DNA from: Hemileia vastatrix
Lineage: Eukaryota > Basidiomycota > Pucciniomycetes > Pucciniales > Zaghouaniaceae
Length of the DNA stretch: 64,000 nucleotides
Direction of reading: 5' to 3'
Assembly: GCA_030280995.1 (NCBI GenBank)
Contig: JASXTE010000017.1
Coordinates: forward strand, 3,322,001-3,386,000
Positions 62,215 through 64,000 of this stretch are shown here, one piece after another (positions within the stretch are counted from its first letter, which is position 1; each line of letters begins with the position of its first letter). Under the pieces are notes generated by a model. That model saw only the letters and a program-made list of their open reading frames with translations, had not been told where the DNA came from and searched no databases. The position numbers were made by a program, and so were the translations under genes.

Positions 62215-64000
62215 AAAAATTTTCACCAAAATATTTACAAGTCAAAAAAAATTCTATATCTGTTTTAAAAAATTGGCAATACTCTCCCCTGCATTTTATT
62301 GAAGCAAGGGGTGGATATCACCAAAATTTTTCTAAGTCATCAATTTCACATGTCAGATTTGAAAATTTGGCAATACCCCCCCCTGCATTTTATTGAAGTA
62401 AGTGGTGGAAGTCATCTAAATTTAATATAATTACGTAAATTATTAAATAAATATCTAATATATATCAATTTCCCTAGTTTAAAGTAATGACAATCCCTTA
62501 AGCCAAAATGCAGATCAAATCTAGAAACAAAAGTTTGGGACTTTCCACAGGTATAGGCTAGAGGAACCCCATGAAACAAATAAATGTTATCATGATTACC
62601 ATTTATACAACACATGGTCATGGGCCCATTACTTTAGTTGAGGAAATTGATACATAAAAAATATTTATTAAAAATTTACAAAAAAATATAAAATTTTCGA
62701 TGACAACTCTAATCCCCATACTTTTTGGATCTAAATAAAGTTTTTTTAAATCGATTAACTTTACCTTCTTTCATTACCTTATTGATTCTTTGAATCAACT
62801 TATGACTGATTTGAAATGAGCAACCAAAATGTATTAAATCTTGACAGGATTCCAAACCAGGAGGAGCTTTGGTCGTTTGATGATTATCCTTAGAAGAATT
62901 CCAAATAGTTTCGATGATACCATTTCCCAAACCAAAATCAATGATGCACCAGTGGTCTGGAAAATATAAACCATGTCATTTGATTTTAGCTGGAGATTGT
63001 ATTGGTTGGCCAGTAATTGGTTTGATATATGAGAATATACCAAAAGTAAGAAAATTGGTGTCCTTGGTATCGGTGTGAATTTTATTGTGAAATCCAGAAT
63101 GAGTGATAATAACATTAGAAAATAAAAGATATTCGTGGCTGATATCTTCCCATTCGGAGTCACACCAATTCAGTATTCCAACTTTGGTTGCAAGTTCATG
63201 ATTTTTTTCAAATGCTTTATTACAGTGCTTTTTGAGTCGAAGAGCAAGAAAAGAGTTAAAGGAAGGTAGAGTGTCCCATAAGCAGAAATCTTCATCTTTT
63301 TGAGCTTTAGTGATATTCTTGAGCAACGAATATATGCCTATATAATTGAAATGCCTAGATAATAATCATATAAGAGTTTCAGAATCCTTATCCTCTAAAT
63401 ATGCAATATAAAAATGTGAAATAAGACAAGTGAAATTTGGAAAAAAGGCTCAACTTCAAAGGTCAAAATCTCAGCAACCACTGAACCTAATTCAAACCTG
63501 TTTGTGGGAAATGAAAGATATGCTTTAGTAGAATCTTCAGTTAAAGGACATGTGATTTAAATAAACCTAACCCTAATTTGTTACATAAAAAAATGAAATA
63601 AAAATTTAAATTGGGAAAAAAAGGCTCAACTTTAACAGTCAATATCTCAGCAACCACTGAATCAAATTCAAATCTGTTTGTGGGAAATGAAAGGTAGCCT
63701 TCAGGAGAATCTTCAGTAAAAAGAACATTAGATTTGAATAAACCTAACCCTAATTCCGAGTCTGATTTTCAAAATTTTACAAAAACTTGAAAAGTGGTAA
63801 TGAAGATGAGATCAAAAGGAGTTTTATAAGTTCACTGTTATCCAGATAAGAGTCATACATATATTTAAGTATGAAATTTTCATAAAAGGAATGAGATATC
63901 ATATAGGCATGAAAAAAAGGAGATGAAACTTACCTTGATTGAAAAGTAGGAAAAATAGAGTGAGAAAGATTGATGTTGGAATTGTGGGGAAATTGAATAT
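62215..64000. repeat. Large dispersed duplication, copy 2
   Basis: Same orientation and order as 3085-5945: C-rich motif (here twice), Tet-like gene, tandem ~176-bp units starting near 63446 and 63622, and the conserved right part reaching the window edge. It continues beyond 64000. Confidence 0.8.
62709..63337 (-). pseudogene. Tet/JBP-like 2OG-Fe(II) oxygenase, nearly intact (one TGA)
   Basis: The minus-strand frame runs from about 63337 to TAA at 62709 with one in-frame TGA at 62976-62978. It shows the double-stranded beta-helix order of rust Tet-like proteins: LFSNVIITHSGFHNK, the iron-binding H-T-D within KIHTDTKD, FSYIKPITGQPI, FPDHWCIIDFG, GIIETIWNSS, the distal His in DNHQTT, then DLIHFGCSFQIS. 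Such enzymes use Fe(II) and 2-oxoglutarate to oxidise methylated bases. The 5' edge is uncertain: an AAG|GTAAGT donor near 63933 and acceptor-like AG near 63338 suggest an upstream exon across a ~600-bp intron holding the tandem repeats. Active if the TGA is a late mutation or error. Confidence 0.65.

Overview
This looks like a nuclear contig of a repeat-rich, AT-rich basidiomycete, most likely a rust fungus (Pucciniales). Three things suggest this. The host genes have many short GT-AG introns. Homocitrate synthase, the fungal lysine-pathway enzyme, is present. Most of the window is nested transposons, including Tet/JBP-like 2OG-Fe(II) oxygenase genes of a kind I associate with expanded rust families. 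The order-level assignment is inference.

Host genes form two islands, all on the minus strand. At 17.8-20.3 kb there is a four-exon gene whose C-terminus is an Fcf2 pre-rRNA-processing domain (DNTTIP2/TdIF2-like architecture). At 38.4-43.7 kb an eight-exon homocitrate synthase (LYS20/LYS21 type) lies 285 bp downstream of an eight-exon IML2/TTC39-family gene. All three could be assembled across introns in a consistent reading frame; one IML2 acceptor is doubtful.

Mobile elements, left to right. (1) 1-93 is the chromodomain end of a Ty3/Gypsy pol. (2) 1.3-8.1 kb is a decayed composite with MITE/Harbinger-like ends. It holds a Myb/SANT-like pseudogene (+) and a dead Tet-like oxygenase copy (-) that is split by a solo LTR. 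(3) 8977-17410 is a complete Gypsy chromovirus (G1) with 5-bp target duplication TCAAC. It has a canonical -1 frameshift heptamer at the gag/pol junction and an antisense intron-containing accessory ORF before its 3' LTR. (4) 21.1-22.9 kb is an LTR-A fragment with a leader, cut by a minus-strand Gypsy (G2, 22890-31528) with LTR-B ends. (5) 32.0-37.7 kb is a MITE that received a 5.2-kb Copia element (TSD CTTAT). (6) 44542-46118 is a Tc1/mariner element. (7) 47.2-50.0 kb is a 5'-truncated Gypsy (G4) ending in LTR-A. (8) 50.8-61.3 kb is a plus-strand Gypsy (G3). Its 5' LTR carries a foreign ~1.1-kb insert and its 3' LTR carries a solo LTR-A. (9) 61280-64000 is a truncated HARBI1-like transposase followed by a second, much better preserved Tet-like oxygenase gene.

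The most unusual signals are four. Short hairpins with compensatory stem changes are arrayed in the G2/G3 leader. A Tet-like oxygenase lies next to Harbinger-type parts at both window ends. G1 carries an antisense gene. Almost all differences between the G1 LTRs fall at CpG sites, as expected from cytosine methylation and deamination.
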